Origin: Olsenella massiliensis
Lineage (GTDB): Bacteria > Actinomycetota > Coriobacteriia > Coriobacteriales > Atopobiaceae
Length of the DNA stretch: 64,000 bases
Direction: 5' to 3'
Assembly: GCF_001457795.1 (NCBI RefSeq)
Contig: NZ_LN898207.1
Location: forward strand, 42,512 to 106,511
A program made the translations under genes and the position numbers. How positions within the stretch are numbered: the stretch's first letter is position 1; each line of letters starts with the position of its first letter. The notes beneath the pieces are model-generated. The model did not search any database. It saw only the letters and a program-made list of their open reading frames with translations, and was not told the DNA's origin. Shown piece after piece: positions 8,055-16,469 of this stretch.

Positions 8055-8114
8055 GGCAAGCTGGCCCTTGGCAAGCTGGCCCTTGGCAAGCTGGCCCTTG
8101 GCAAGCTTCCCCTT
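8055..8114. repeat. Tandem array of a 15-bp unit (four copies)
   Basis: GGCAAGCTGGCCCTT repeated at 8055, 8070 and 8085, with a variant at 8100. It lies just outside palindromic element A. No coding evidence. Confidence 0.9.
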
Positions 8115-8161
8115 GGCGGCAGTCGCTACTCGACAGGCCGAAGGATACCTCTGAGACCACA

Positions 8162-8267
8162 ATCCAGGAGATTATCAATGACCAAAACGGGGCTGTCCTG
8201 TCGCTAATTTTGCGTTTCCCCAGGATTCGCAAAATTAGTGACAGGACGCAGCGCTTCTGGTCATTAA
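8162..8267 (+). repeat. Palindromic element A, copy 1
   Basis: About 106-bp imperfect palindrome. The inner arms CGCTAATTTTGCG (8202-8214) and CGCAAAATTAGTG (8228-8240) surround TTTCCCCAGGATT; the outer arms carry CTGTCCTGTC and GACAGGACGCAG. Related copies lie at 10321-10438 (reverse) and 44851-44950. AT-rich against a GC-rich background. No open reading frame. Confidence 0.9.
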
Positions 8268-8353
8268 ATTCTGGACGCTGATGCACCTGGCTCCCTGGGC
8301 ACCCGGCCCTCTGGGCGCCTGGGCACCTAACCACCCGGCGTCCGTACCTCTCG

Positions 8354-8431
8354 TTAGCCAAAACACGACGGACATATCAAAATATCGCTGAAATTGACCG
8401 CATTTTGTAATGTATGTCGTGTTTTGGCTAA
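8354..8431 (+). repeat. Palindromic element B, copy 1
   Basis: Perfect 16-bp terminal inverted repeats TTAGCCAAAACACGAC (8354-8369) and GTCGTGTTTTGGCTAA (8416-8431) around a 46-bp AT-rich core. A second copy lies inverted at 10060-10136 on the far side of mntH. Confidence 0.92.
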
Positions 8432-8590
8432 AGCGCCTCACACGACCATGTTGCGCTTGGCCGTGATGCCTGGAGTATCCTAGGCGCATGAGGTCCGACC
8501 AAACGAGGCCCTGGCCCGGGAGGTCCCGGCCTAGAATGCCTTAAACCCGCAACCCCCGGCCGGAAGGCTCCCCCAATCCGAGAGGCACCT

Positions 8591-9883
8591 ATGCAATCCC
8601 CCGACAACTCCAGCGCCACGTCGCCCGCCGGTGGCCTCCTTCGCGAGATTTTTGGCAGCCACCACAGCGGACAGCGAGGCGGTCTTGACATCCTCAAGTT
8701 CATCGGCCCCGGATTTCTCGTGACCGTGGGCTTCATTGACCCGGGCAACTGGGCCAGCAACATGGCCGCAGGCTCAGCGTTTGGCTACTCCCTGCTCTGG
8801 GTGGTCACCCTATCCACCGTCATGCTCATCGTCCTGCAGCACAATGCCGCGCACCTGGGCATCGCCACCGGCCTGTGCATGAGCGAGGCCGCGACGCGCC
8901 ACCTCCCCCGCTGGGTCTCGCGACCCGTGCTCCTCACAGCCGTGCTCGCGACCCTGGCAACCACCATGGCCGAGGTGCTGGGCGGTGCCATCGCCCTCAA
9001 CATGCTCGTTGGTCTCGACCTGCGCCTGGGCTCCGTTCTCGTGGGGACCGCGTCGCTCTCCCTGTTGCTGACCAACTCCTACCAGCGCGTCGAGCGCTGG
9101 ATCATCGGCTTCGTGTCGCTCATCGGCATCTCGTTCCTCATAGAGCTGGCCCTCGTCAAGGTGAGCTGGGCGCCGGCCGCCGCCGGATGGGTGGTCCCCA
9201 CCCTGCCCGGCGGGTCCATGCCTATCGTCATGAGCGTCCTGGGCGCCGTCGTTATGCCGCACAACCTCTTTTTGCACTCCGAGATCATCCAAAGTCGCCA
9301 CTTTGAGACCAAGGGGGACGACGCCATCAGGGAGCGCATGGACTACGAGTTCACCGACACCCTGTTCTCCATGATCGTGGGCTGGGCCATCAACTCCGCC
9401 ATGGTCATCCTTGCCGCCGCCACATTCTTCCAGCACGGCATCCTCGTGGACGACCTCGCCCAGGCGGCGTCGGTGCTCGCGCCCATGGTCGGCCCCGCAG
9501 CGAGCCTCATCTTTGCCCTGGCCCTGCTCATGGCGGGACTTAGCTCCTCCGTCACCGCCGGCATGGCGGCGGGCACCATCACGGCAGGCATGTCGGGCGA
9601 GCCGTACGACATCCGCGACCGTCACTCGTCGCTCGGCGTCATGGCCACCTTCGTGCTGGCGGTTGTAGCCATTTTCTTCGTGCGGGATGCCTTTGAGGGG
9701 CTCGTCTGGTCGCAGGCGCTGCTGTCCGTACAGCTGCCCGTCACGATAGTGCTGCTCATCTGGCTCACCTCGTCGCATCGGGTCATGGGACGCTACGCCA
9801 ACGGACCCTCCCTCAAGCTGGTCCTGTGGGCCATCGCGGCCATCGTCATCGCCCTCAATGTGATGCTGCTGCTCAACGTGTAG
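8591..9883 (+). CDS. mntH: NRAMP-family Mn2+/Fe2+ transporter
   Basis: 430-residue proton-coupled divalent metal importer of the inner membrane. The helix 1 metal-site motif DPGNW occurs near residue 55 (GFIDPGNWASN), and the helix 6 motif near residue 222 is VVMPHNLFLHSE, including the Met that gives selectivity for Mn2+/Fe2+ over Ca2+. Eleven hydrophobic segments are apparent and the length is normal. The start is ATG 8591; GAGAGGCACCT precedes it. It stands alone, in the middle of the mirrored A-B / B'-A' palindromes. No metal-responsive riboswitch or clear MntR site was recognised upstream. Metal preference between Mn and Fe cannot be settled from sequence. Confidence 0.93.
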   Translation: MQSPDNSSATSPAGGLLREIFGSHHSGQRGGLDILKFIGPGFLVTVGFIDPGNWASNMAAGSAFGYSLLWVVTLSTVMLIVLQHNAAHLGIATGLCMSEAATRHLPRWVSRPVLLTAVLATLATTMAEVLGGAIALNMLVGLDLRLGSVLVGTASLSLLLTNSYQRVERWIIGFVSLIGISFLIELALVKVSWAPAAAGWVVPTLPGGSMPIVMSVLGAVVMPHNLFLHSEIIQSRHFETKGDDAIRERMDYEFTDTLFSMIVGWAINSAMVILAAATFFQHGILVDDLAQAASVLAPMVGPAASLIFALALLMAGLSSSVTAGMAAGTITAGMSGEPYDIRDRHSSLGVMATFVLAVVAIFFVRDAFEGLVWSQALLSVQLPVTIVLLIWLTSSHRVMGRYANGPSLKLVLWAIAAIVIALNVMLLLNV

Positions 9884-10059
9884 GGCGCGTCGTGGCGCAC
9901 CGTCGCACGCGAGCAGCCAAAGGGAGACGGGCCAGCCCCCCAGGCCACACGCGAGCTTCTAGACAAGTTGAATCGCACGCGCGGGCCGGTCGCGTCGCCC
10001 GGCGCACGGGCCGGACAGCCCGCCGCTCCGGGCGACCTACTGGTGCGCGTCGGACGCCG

Positions 10060-10136
10060 TAGCCAAAACACGACATTCGTTACAAAAAACGGCAAAAACC
10101 GGCAATATTTTGATACGTTCGTCGTGTTCTGGCTAA
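10060..10136 (-). repeat. Palindromic element B, copy 2 (inverted)
   Basis: Terminal arms TAGCCAAAACACGAC (10060-10074) and GTCGTGTTCTGGCTAA (10121-10136), one mismatch. Read on the minus strand, its core shares TATCAAAATAT and TTTTGTAA blocks with copy 1, showing that the two copies are homologous and in opposite orientation. Confidence 0.9.
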
Positions 10137-10320
10137 TGAAGGCGAGGGTGTCACGACACGGAGGGCGCTATGGCGCTGATTGACGCGGCATGATCCCCGC
10201 CGGCAGCACGAATCGGGCAGCCCGGCGCGGGCAGCTCGACACAGGCAACCCGGCGCGGGCACCAGGGTCCGCGCCGGAGCCCACGCCGGTGGCGCGCTGG
10301 AGCCCACACCAGAGGCGCGA

Positions 10321-10438
10321 TGCTAATGACCAGAAACACTCAATTTTGGCACTAGTTTTTTGAATCCTGGGGAAACGCAAAATTACTGACAAAAAGCTCG
10401 CGCCGATGTCATTGATAATTCCTGGGATACAGCTGCAA
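10321..10438 (-). repeat. Palindromic element A, copy 2 (inverted)
   Basis: On the minus strand it reads TCCCAGGAATTATCAATGAC, then CAGTAATTTTGCG, TTTCCCCAGGATTC and TTTCTGGTCATTAG, matching copy 1 block for block in the reverse orientation. It is less self-complementary than copy 1. It ends 29 bases from the stop of the Bce permease gene. Confidence 0.88.
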
Positions 10439-10466
10439 CTGTAGCCTCCGGCTGCCAGGGCCGACC

Positions 10467-12617
10467 CTATGCCAGCAGCCTGCGCCCCAGCGCCCCTCGC
10501 ACGATCGCGGAGCAGCACAGGTACGTGACAAGCAGGTACCCCCCATAGACCACGACGACAATGCCGACGGCGAGCGACACGGGAACGAGGGGCGAGACGC
10601 CAAGGGCCGAGAACAGGTTGCGGTTCATGACCCAGATGACGCAGGCCGTATGGCAGAGCGCAAGTGCCAGCGGCACCAGGAAGTACAGGAGCGTCTGGGT
10701 GCGCACGCTTCCCAGGACCTGCCTCCTTGTGCAGCCGAGCTGCGCGAGCGTGCGATAGCGCCCCACCGAGTCGACCGTGGACGAGAGCTGCTGCACGGCC
10801 AGCACGGACCCCGCCGACACGAGCAGGACGAATCCCAGGTAGAGCGCGAGGAAGGTGATGAGCATCTTGAAGCCGAGCGCCTCCGTGCGCGTGGAGCTGG
10901 CCGAGTCCGCGAAGCTCAGCGGCCAACGCCCCGTTCCATAGTCATACCCCTCTCGAAGGTCCTCCTCGGAAGGCGGGAGAGCCTCGGCAAACGCCTTCTC
11001 CATGAGCGCCTCTGCCTGGTCGGCATCGACGCCGTCCGCATATCGCACGTTGAGGATGCTCGTGTCGGGCAGGCCCCTGGTGGCACGCAGCGCGTCGATG
11101 ACGTCGTCGGGCACGACGAGGACGCACTGCACGTCGGGCAGCTGCGTCACCCGAAGCACCTGGCGCACGAGCTGGCGCGACGACCTGAGCTCGACGCCCC
11201 CCACGCGCAGCGTCCCCCCGTAGGACGAGACCGCCTCGGACAGGCCCTTGGTGAGGTCAAGGCAGTTGTCCACGGCGTAGGTGCCCGCAGGCAGCGTCAC
11301 CGGAGGATGCCCCGACAGGGCGCGCGTGGCGTTGAGCTGGCTCACACCGATGACGGAGACGCCGTAGCGCAGGAGGGTGGCATCCTTGCCCAGCGCCGAA
11401 GACTCGACGTCGTAGCCCACCGTCTGCGCCAGCTTACCCCCCGTGAGGTCGGGATCCGACCATATGTCCACCTGGGCGCTCTGACTCACCAGCTCGCGCC
11501 AGGTGGCGGAACGAGTCGCAAAGTAATCCGCCGCGCTCCAGTTTGAGGCGTCAAGCCGCTCGCGCGCGTCCTGGGCCCTGTCGGTGTACTGGTCGAGGTC
11601 GGCAAAATGAAACATGGGCGCGACGATGGAGTGGTCAAACTGCGTCCCCTCCTCGAGGGCCGAGGAGAGCACCGAGGACACGCCCATGCCCACCGAGAAC
11701 GACGTGACGCCAAAGAAGAGCAGCACGCACACGATCCAGAGCGAGACGAAGGCCGTGTTGATGCGAGAGGCGAGCTGGCGCATCGTGAACGGTGACAGTC
11801 CCCTCAGATAGAGGCCGCGCGTGCGTCGCACGATGCCGACGACAAGGCCCGCCACCGAGGACACGAACAGCAGGGAGCCCACGAGCATGAGCGCCGTCGC
11901 GGCGGAGAACTTGGCATCGGTCACGTCAAGGAGGCCGTTGAGGGCCAGCAGCCTGTAGGCGTACGCCAACAGCGCGACGCTCGCCACGAAGCACAGCGCC
12001 GAGGGCAGCACCCCGCGCACGCCCACCCGCTCTGACGCGCTGCGAGCGGACAGGAGCGTCGCCAGCCGGCAGCGACTCACCTCAATGACATTGAGGACGC
12101 CCACCACGACGAATATGACGGCAAAGCACAGAACGGTACGGCCGAGCGCGGTCGATGACAGCACGAAGCGGTAGGAGGAGAGGTCAAGCGAGAACATCGA
12201 CATGCTCGCAAAGCACAGGAGCTGCGAGAGCACGACGCCCAGGGCGAGGCCCGCCGCGAGCGAGGAGAGCCCCACGAGAGCGGTCTCGAGAAGGACGATG
12301 CCCGCAACCTGGCGCGCCTTCATGCCCAGCAGGAGGTAGGTGCCAAGCTCATGCTTGCGGCGGCGAAGGATGAAGCGGTTGGAGTACGCCACCAGAAAGC
12401 CGAGCACGCACGCCACGGCCACCGAGAAGAAGGCCATCACGCGGTCGATGGTGGCGACCATGTCCGGGTTGCTGGCGTTGACGTCGGTCATGAGGCGCTG
12501 GTCGGCGATAGAGTTGAAGGCGTAGAACACCATGACGCCCAGCAGGAGCGTCACAAAGTAGATGGTGTAGTCCCGGGCGCTGCGGCGCACGTTTCTGACG
12601 GCGAGCCTAGCCAACAT
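10467..12617 (-). CDS. BceB-type ABC transporter permease (antimicrobial peptide resistance)
   Basis: 716-residue FtsX-superfamily permease. The start is ATG 12617 (MLARLAVRNVRRSARDYTIYFVTLLLG), overlapping the end of the ATPase gene by 11 bases. The architecture is typical of BceB: about ten helices, with a large extracellular domain of some 200 residues (roughly 310-560) after helix 6 that in the family contacts the peptide or its lipid II-type target. It carries the conserved N-terminal YxIYFxxL and C-terminal transmembrane cluster. It works with the ATPase at 12607-13416 and with the adjacent sensor kinase, which in this family senses transporter activity. The inducing peptide is unknown. 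Confidence 0.9.
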   Translation of the reverse strand: MLARLAVRNVRRSARDYTIYFVTLLLGVMVFYAFNSIADQRLMTDVNASNPDMVATIDRVMAFFSVAVACVLGFLVAYSNRFILRRRKHELGTYLLLGMKARQVAGIVLLETALVGLSSLAAGLALGVVLSQLLCFASMSMFSLDLSSYRFVLSSTALGRTVLCFAVIFVVVGVLNVIEVSRCRLATLLSARSASERVGVRGVLPSALCFVASVALLAYAYRLLALNGLLDVTDAKFSAATALMLVGSLLFVSSVAGLVVGIVRRTRGLYLRGLSPFTMRQLASRINTAFVSLWIVCVLLFFGVTSFSVGMGVSSVLSSALEEGTQFDHSIVAPMFHFADLDQYTDRAQDARERLDASNWSAADYFATRSATWRELVSQSAQVDIWSDPDLTGGKLAQTVGYDVESSALGKDATLLRYGVSVIGVSQLNATRALSGHPPVTLPAGTYAVDNCLDLTKGLSEAVSSYGGTLRVGGVELRSSRQLVRQVLRVTQLPDVQCVLVVPDDVIDALRATRGLPDTSILNVRYADGVDADQAEALMEKAFAEALPPSEEDLREGYDYGTGRWPLSFADSASSTRTEALGFKMLITFLALYLGFVLLVSAGSVLAVQQLSSTVDSVGRYRTLAQLGCTRRQVLGSVRTQTLLYFLVPLALALCHTACVIWVMNRNLFSALGVSPLVPVSLAVGIVVVVYGGYLLVTYLCCSAIVRGALGRRLLA

Positions 12618-13416
12618 GGGACGCACCCCCGCCCAGGAACGACACGACCTCCATGATGCGGCCGAAGTATCCCTTGCGGTCGTCGGTGCCGCAGACCACC
12701 TCGTTAAAAAGCGTCCCGTCCTTGATGAAGACCGTGCGCTGCGAGAAGGACGCCGCGTAGGCGTCATGCGTCACCATCATGATCGTCGCGCCGGCGTTGC
12801 GATGGATCTTCTCGAGCGTCTCCAGGAGCACCCGGGCGCTCTTGGAGTCGAGCGACCCCGTGGGCTCGTCGGCGAGGACGAGCGAGGGGGCGCCCACCAC
12901 GGCGCGCGCCGCGGCGACGCGCTGCCGCTGGCCGCCCGACATCTGGTGGGGATACTTGTCGAGCACGTCCATGACGCCCAGGCGCTCGGCGACCACGCGC
13001 ACGCGCGGGCCGATCTCCACGGGACGCGACCCCTTGATCGTGAGCGCGAGCGCCACGTTCTCAAAGCCCGTAAGCGTCTCGACGAGGTTGGCGTCCTGAA
13101 AGATGAACCCCAGGCGCTCCCGACGAAAGCGCGCGAGCTCCCTGCCCCTGAGCCTCGTCACGTCCTCGCCGGCAAGGCGGATGCTCCCCGACGTGACGGC
13201 GTCTATGGTCGCCACGCAGTTGAGCAGCGTGCTCTTGCCGGAGCCGCTCGGCCCCATCACGCTCACGAACTCCCCGTCCCTCACGGTAAGGCTCAGGTCG
13301 TTAAGGGCGGTGGTCATCGCCCCTCCCCTGCCGTAGACCTTGCCGACGTTGTCTATGCAAAGAAGGTCCTCTCGGGCATGACGTCCCGATGACGGGCGTA
13401 CGACATGTGCAGCCAT
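12607..13416 (-). CDS. BceA-type ABC transporter ATP-binding protein
   Basis: 269-residue ATPase of the MacB/BceA group. Walker A GPSGSGKST, Q-loop FQDANLVETLTGFENVALAL, signature MSGGQRQRV, Walker B LVLADEPTGSLD and the switch His in VTHD are all intact. ATG 13416 is preferred because AAAGGAAG lies 5 bases upstream. Its stop overlaps the permease start. The C-terminal extension after the H-loop (FNEVVCGTDDRKGYFGRIMEV) is typical of the Bce group. Confidence 0.92.
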   Translation of the reverse strand: MAAHVVRPSSGRHAREDLLCIDNVGKVYGRGGAMTTALNDLSLTVRDGEFVSVMGPSGSGKSTLLNCVATIDAVTSGSIRLAGEDVTRLRGRELARFRRERLGFIFQDANLVETLTGFENVALALTIKGSRPVEIGPRVRVVAERLGVMDVLDKYPHQMSGGQRQRVAAARAVVGAPSLVLADEPTGSLDSKSARVLLETLEKIHRNAGATIMMVTHDAYAASFSQRTVFIKDGTLFNEVVCGTDDRKGYFGRIMEVVSFLGGGASHVG

Positions 13417-13493
13417 GACACTTCCTTTCATGTGGTTGTCCCCATGCTACGGAAGCGTCTTGCCCAAAGCCATCGAACGGTCTTACCCCTTCC

Positions 13494-14549
13494 TTACGAT
13501 GTCGTAAGGAAGTCGAAGGAGGTGTCCGCCAGGGCGAGGCGATCGGCGTCGTGGGGAAAGCCCACAAGGACGCGCGTGCCCTCGCCCTTTTCGGAGGCCA
13601 CCTCGAGCACGAGCCCCATGCGCTCGCAGATGCGGGCGGCCAGGTAGAGTCCCATGCCCGTGGACCCCTCGCCCGCCCGTCCGTTCTCGCCCGTGAAGCC
13701 GCGGTCAAAGATGCGGGGCAGGTCACGGGCGGGAATGCCCCTCCCGTCGTCCGCGACGCAGAGCTCGGTGAGGCGCCCGCCGGAAGGGCCGTCCGTGACG
13801 CGAGCCGAGAAGCGCAGGTGGGTGGCACCGTACTTGGCAGCGTTGACGACGACCTGTGACAGCACGAAGCCCACCCACTTGGCGTCGGTGGGCACGACGA
13901 GCTTCTCGGGGACGAGAAGCTCCGGCGTCACTCCGCGCTCGATGAGCAGGCGCGCCTCGGCCTTGCAGGACGCGCGACAGAGGTCCGCAAGACGCGTGTC
14001 CCGAATGACGTAGTCCGCTGCCACCGAGCCCACGCGCGCGTACCAAAGCGCCTGGTCGACAAGACGAGACACGCGGGACAGCTCACGGCGCACGGCATCC
14101 GGGCCGTCCGCCCCCTGACGGCCCGCCGCGAGCGTCGCGGCGGTGATCGGTGCCTTGACCTCGTGAATCCATCCCTCGACGTACTCCCGGTACTCGCGCG
14201 AGGCCCTCCTCTCGGCCTCTACGTCCGAGGCGGCGGAGGCGCCCATCGCCTGGAGGGCGTCGTACACGAGGGCCGCGCGGTTGCTCTGCGGGTCGGGCAC
14301 GAGCGTGGCGAGCTGCCAGGCATGCTCAAGTGACCTCGGCAGTTGCAGAAGCGCCGTGAGAAACCGGGCGTCGGCCCAGCGCGACGTCACTGCGGCGACC
14401 GCTCCCCCCAGGGCGAGGGAGAGCGCCACGAGGGCGACGACGCTCGCCCCCAGGCCGACGAGCGCGCAGACGCAGCACGCGAACGCCGACGGGACGAGCC
14501 ACGCGACGACCTGGACCACATGGTCCTGCAGCCACTCCCCCCACGTCAT
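13494..14549 (-). CDS. BceS-type intramembrane-sensing histidine kinase
   Basis: 351-residue kinase with two N-terminal helices (about 15-60) and almost no extracytoplasmic loop, the hallmark of kinases that sense through their ABC transporter. The H-box is EGWIHEVKAPITAA with the phosphorylated His near residue 140, followed by N-box VVNAAKYGA, DDGRGIP, FDRGFTG and GMGLYLA. The start at 14549 overlaps the response regulator stop as ATGA. It completes a regulator-kinase-ATPase-permease order on the minus strand. Confidence 0.9.
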   Translation of the reverse strand: MTWGEWLQDHVVQVVAWLVPSAFACCVCALVGLGASVVALVALSLALGGAVAAVTSRWADARFLTALLQLPRSLEHAWQLATLVPDPQSNRAALVYDALQAMGASAASDVEAERRASREYREYVEGWIHEVKAPITAATLAAGRQGADGPDAVRRELSRVSRLVDQALWYARVGSVAADYVIRDTRLADLCRASCKAEARLLIERGVTPELLVPEKLVVPTDAKWVGFVLSQVVVNAAKYGATHLRFSARVTDGPSGGRLTELCVADDGRGIPARDLPRIFDRGFTGENGRAGEGSTGMGLYLAARICERMGLVLEVASEKGEGTRVLVGFPHDADRLALADTSFDFLTTS

Positions 14550-15211
14550 AGCGAGTAGCCCCATCCGCGATGCGTCACGAGCGTGCCTGCCGGCACGCCG
14601 AGCGTGGCGAGGGTGCCGCGCAGGCGGTTGACGTTGACCGTGAGCGTGTTGTCGTCCACGAACTCGTCCGACTCCCAGAGCTCGCACATGAGGTCCGTCC
14701 TGCTCACGACCGCGCCCCGGGCGCGCACGAGCGCAAGGAGGATCCTCAGCTCGTTGCGGGTGAGCTCCGTCGTCGCTCCCTCATATGAGGCCGTGGAACG
14801 TGCCGCGTCAACGGAGATGCCGCGCCAGTCTATGGCCTGGTGCGCGGTTGCGTTACAGCGGCGAATGGCGGACTGCACGCGGGCGAGGAGGACCGCCGGG
14901 CTGTAGGGCTTCGTCACAAAGTCGTCCGCGCCAAGGTTCATTGCCATGACCTCGTCAAACTCGCTGTCCGACGAGGTGAGGACCACGATGGGCACGTTGC
15001 TGTGCCTCCGCACGTCACGGCAGGCCGAGAGGCCGTCGGCCCCGGGAAGATGCAGGTCAAGAATCACGCAGTCAGGAGCGGCCCTGAGGATCTCTCCCAC
15101 GACGTCCTCAAACTCGTCGCACGTCGTGACCGCGTAGCCATTGAGGCCAAGGAGCCGCGCGCACTCCTCGCGCAGCGCGACGTCGTCCTCGACGACCAGC
15201 ACCCGTGTCAT
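14546..15211 (-). CDS. BceR-type OmpR-family response regulator
   Basis: 221 residues: a receiver domain with phosphoacceptor Asp in DCVILDLHLPGADGL, the Thr/Ser at VVLTSSDS and Lys in VTKPYSP, then an OmpR winged helix (TRNELRILLALV, NTLTVNVNRLRGTL, THRGWGYSL). ATG 15211 (MTRVLVVEDD) is chosen over the longer frame because homology begins there and GGAAGGGAGACAG precedes it. First gene of the four-gene Bce module. Confidence 0.92.
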   Translation of the reverse strand: MTRVLVVEDDVALREECARLLGLNGYAVTTCDEFEDVVGEILRAAPDCVILDLHLPGADGLSACRDVRRHSNVPIVVLTSSDSEFDEVMAMNLGADDFVTKPYSPAVLLARVQSAIRRCNATAHQAIDWRGISVDAARSTASYEGATTELTRNELRILLALVRARGAVVSRTDLMCELWESDEFVDDNTLTVNVNRLRGTLATLGVPAGTLVTHRGWGYSL

Positions 15212-15293
15212 CGCTGTCTCCCTTCCGCGTCCGCCGGAGTCACCGGCAGCCACCAGCATAGGGGATGCGGGCCTGCGACGTCACGCCGCGACG

Positions 15294-15614
15294 TCACGCC
15301 ACGACGTCCCGAGGCGCGAGGGCCCCGGGACGTCGATGCGCACGCATGCGGAAGCGGCCGCGTCGAGAGCGAGGGTCAGTCACGGTCTCGACGCTGGTGG
15401 CGTCCAGCGCCGCGTCGACGATGGCCTCGCGATAGGCCATGTAGGTGTAGGTGTTGGCGACGCCCAGCTCCTCCTGGGCGGCGGCGAGGCTGCCCTCAAA
15501 GGGGTCGCACAGGGCGACGAGACGGGCACCCCTGACCCTCCCGTTGCAGCCGCGCGCGTGCACGAGGCCCGCGCGCCCGCATCCGGCGAGGCACGCCCCA
15601 AGGCCGTCAGCCAT
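15294..15614 (-). pseudogene. Remnant of a Gfo/Idh/MocA-family dehydrogenase (N-terminal Rossmann part only)
   Basis: The frame encodes a recognisable NAD-binding start (ACLAGCGRAGLVHARGC, GARLVALCDPFEGSLAAAQEELGV, YREAIVDAALDATSVETVTD) and then loses similarity after about 80 residues; the rest reads as Arg-rich nonsense. Full-length family members have about 330-400 residues. The YTYMAYREA segment also looks locally damaged. It lies 33 bases after deoC on the same strand, so it may be what is left of a sugar or inositol dehydrogenase gene of that operon. Confidence 0.65.
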
Positions 15615-15646
15615 GCCGGCCCGCCCCTTTTTCTTGTGACTGGGTC

Positions 15647-16330
15647 CTACTCGAGGCCTGCGGCCCTCATCTCCTGGACGATCTTGATGCCCGAGGAGGT
15701 GCCCAGGCGCGTGGCGCCGGCGTCGATCATCGCCTTGGCAGTCTCCCAGGAGCGAATGCCGCCCGCAGCCTTGACCTGCACGTCGGCGCCCGCATACTCC
15801 TTCATGAGACGGACGTGCTCCACCGTCGCGCCAGCCGTGCCAAAGCCCGTGCTCGTCTTGACGAAGTCAGGCTTGACCTCGGAGGCGATCTTGGCGGCGG
15901 CGATGATGTCCTCCTCGCGCAGGTAGCAGGTCTCAAAGATGACCTTGCTCGTGACGTTGGCCTCGCGGCCGAGGGCGACGAGGCGCTCCATCTCGGCCTT
16001 GATGTAGTCGTAGTCGCGCTCGAGGAGCTTGCCCACGTTGAGGACGTAGTCAAACTCCTGGCAGCCGTCCTTGATGGCGTTGGCGACCTCGGCGGCCTTC
16101 GTCTCGATGGTCGTCTGCCCCAGGGGGAACGAGACGGCGGCGCCGGTGAGCACCTCGGAGCCCTCGAGGAAGCCTCGACAGAGGCTCACGGGATAGGTGT
16201 TGATTGCCACAGACTTGAAGCCGTACTCCTTGGCCTCGTCGCAGAGCTTCCTGAAGTCCTCCGTCGTGGCATAGGCGTGCAGGTTGGTGTGATCGACCAT
16301 CGCCGCAACTTGCTTGACCGTGTAGCTCAT
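15647..16330 (-). CDS. deoC: Deoxyribose-phosphate aldolase
   Basis: 227-residue class I aldolase that cleaves 2-deoxy-D-ribose-5-phosphate to acetaldehyde and glyceraldehyde-3-phosphate, feeding deoxynucleoside carbon into glycolysis. The Schiff-base Lys lies in DFVKTSTGFG; the second Lys is in VQVKAAGGIRS; LNVGKLLERDYDYI is also conserved. AAGGAGGCACC precedes ATG 16330. No nucleoside phosphorylase or phosphopentomutase is adjacent. The TIM-barrel length is normal. Confidence 0.95.
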   Translation of the reverse strand: MSYTVKQVAAMVDHTNLHAYATTEDFRKLCDEAKEYGFKSVAINTYPVSLCRGFLEGSEVLTGAAVSFPLGQTTIETKAAEVANAIKDGCQEFDYVLNVGKLLERDYDYIKAEMERLVALGREANVTSKVIFETCYLREEDIIAAAKIASEVKPDFVKTSTGFGTAGATVEHVRLMKEYAGADVQVKAAGGIRSWETAKAMIDAGATRLGTSSGIKIVQEMRAAGLE

Positions 16331-16469
16331 GGTGCCTCCTTGTCGTGTGCCGCTTGTTGTGCCTGCGTCCTGCCGTGTTGTGCGTCGCATCTTATATTTT
16401 AACTACAACGATGTATGAGCATGTGCATACAAGCGCGCCGCGCGCGTGATGGCACTCGTACGGCTCGTG

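Larger units (their letters stand above)
9884..10466. other. Gene-free interval between mntH and the Bce operon
   Basis: 583 bases where the mntH and Bce permease genes converge. Apart from elements B' and A' it holds GC-rich low-complexity sequence with a repeated GGGCAGC/GGCGCGGGCA theme (10200-10310). No supported gene or clear terminator was found. Confidence 0.7.

Noticed and set aside
7430..8104. Minus-strand frame with repetitive peptide (RRFLAAW-like repeats)
   Set aside because: Created by the 18-bp and 15-bp tandem DNA repeats, whose lengths are multiples of three. It runs into the mtlA 3' end and has no homology or ribosome binding site.
8435..8590. Metal-sensing riboswitch upstream of mntH
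   Set aside because: GC-rich inverted segments exist (GGCCCTGGCCCGGGAGG region), but none of the conserved bases of the Mn2+ (yybP-ykoY) or M-box classes could be identified.
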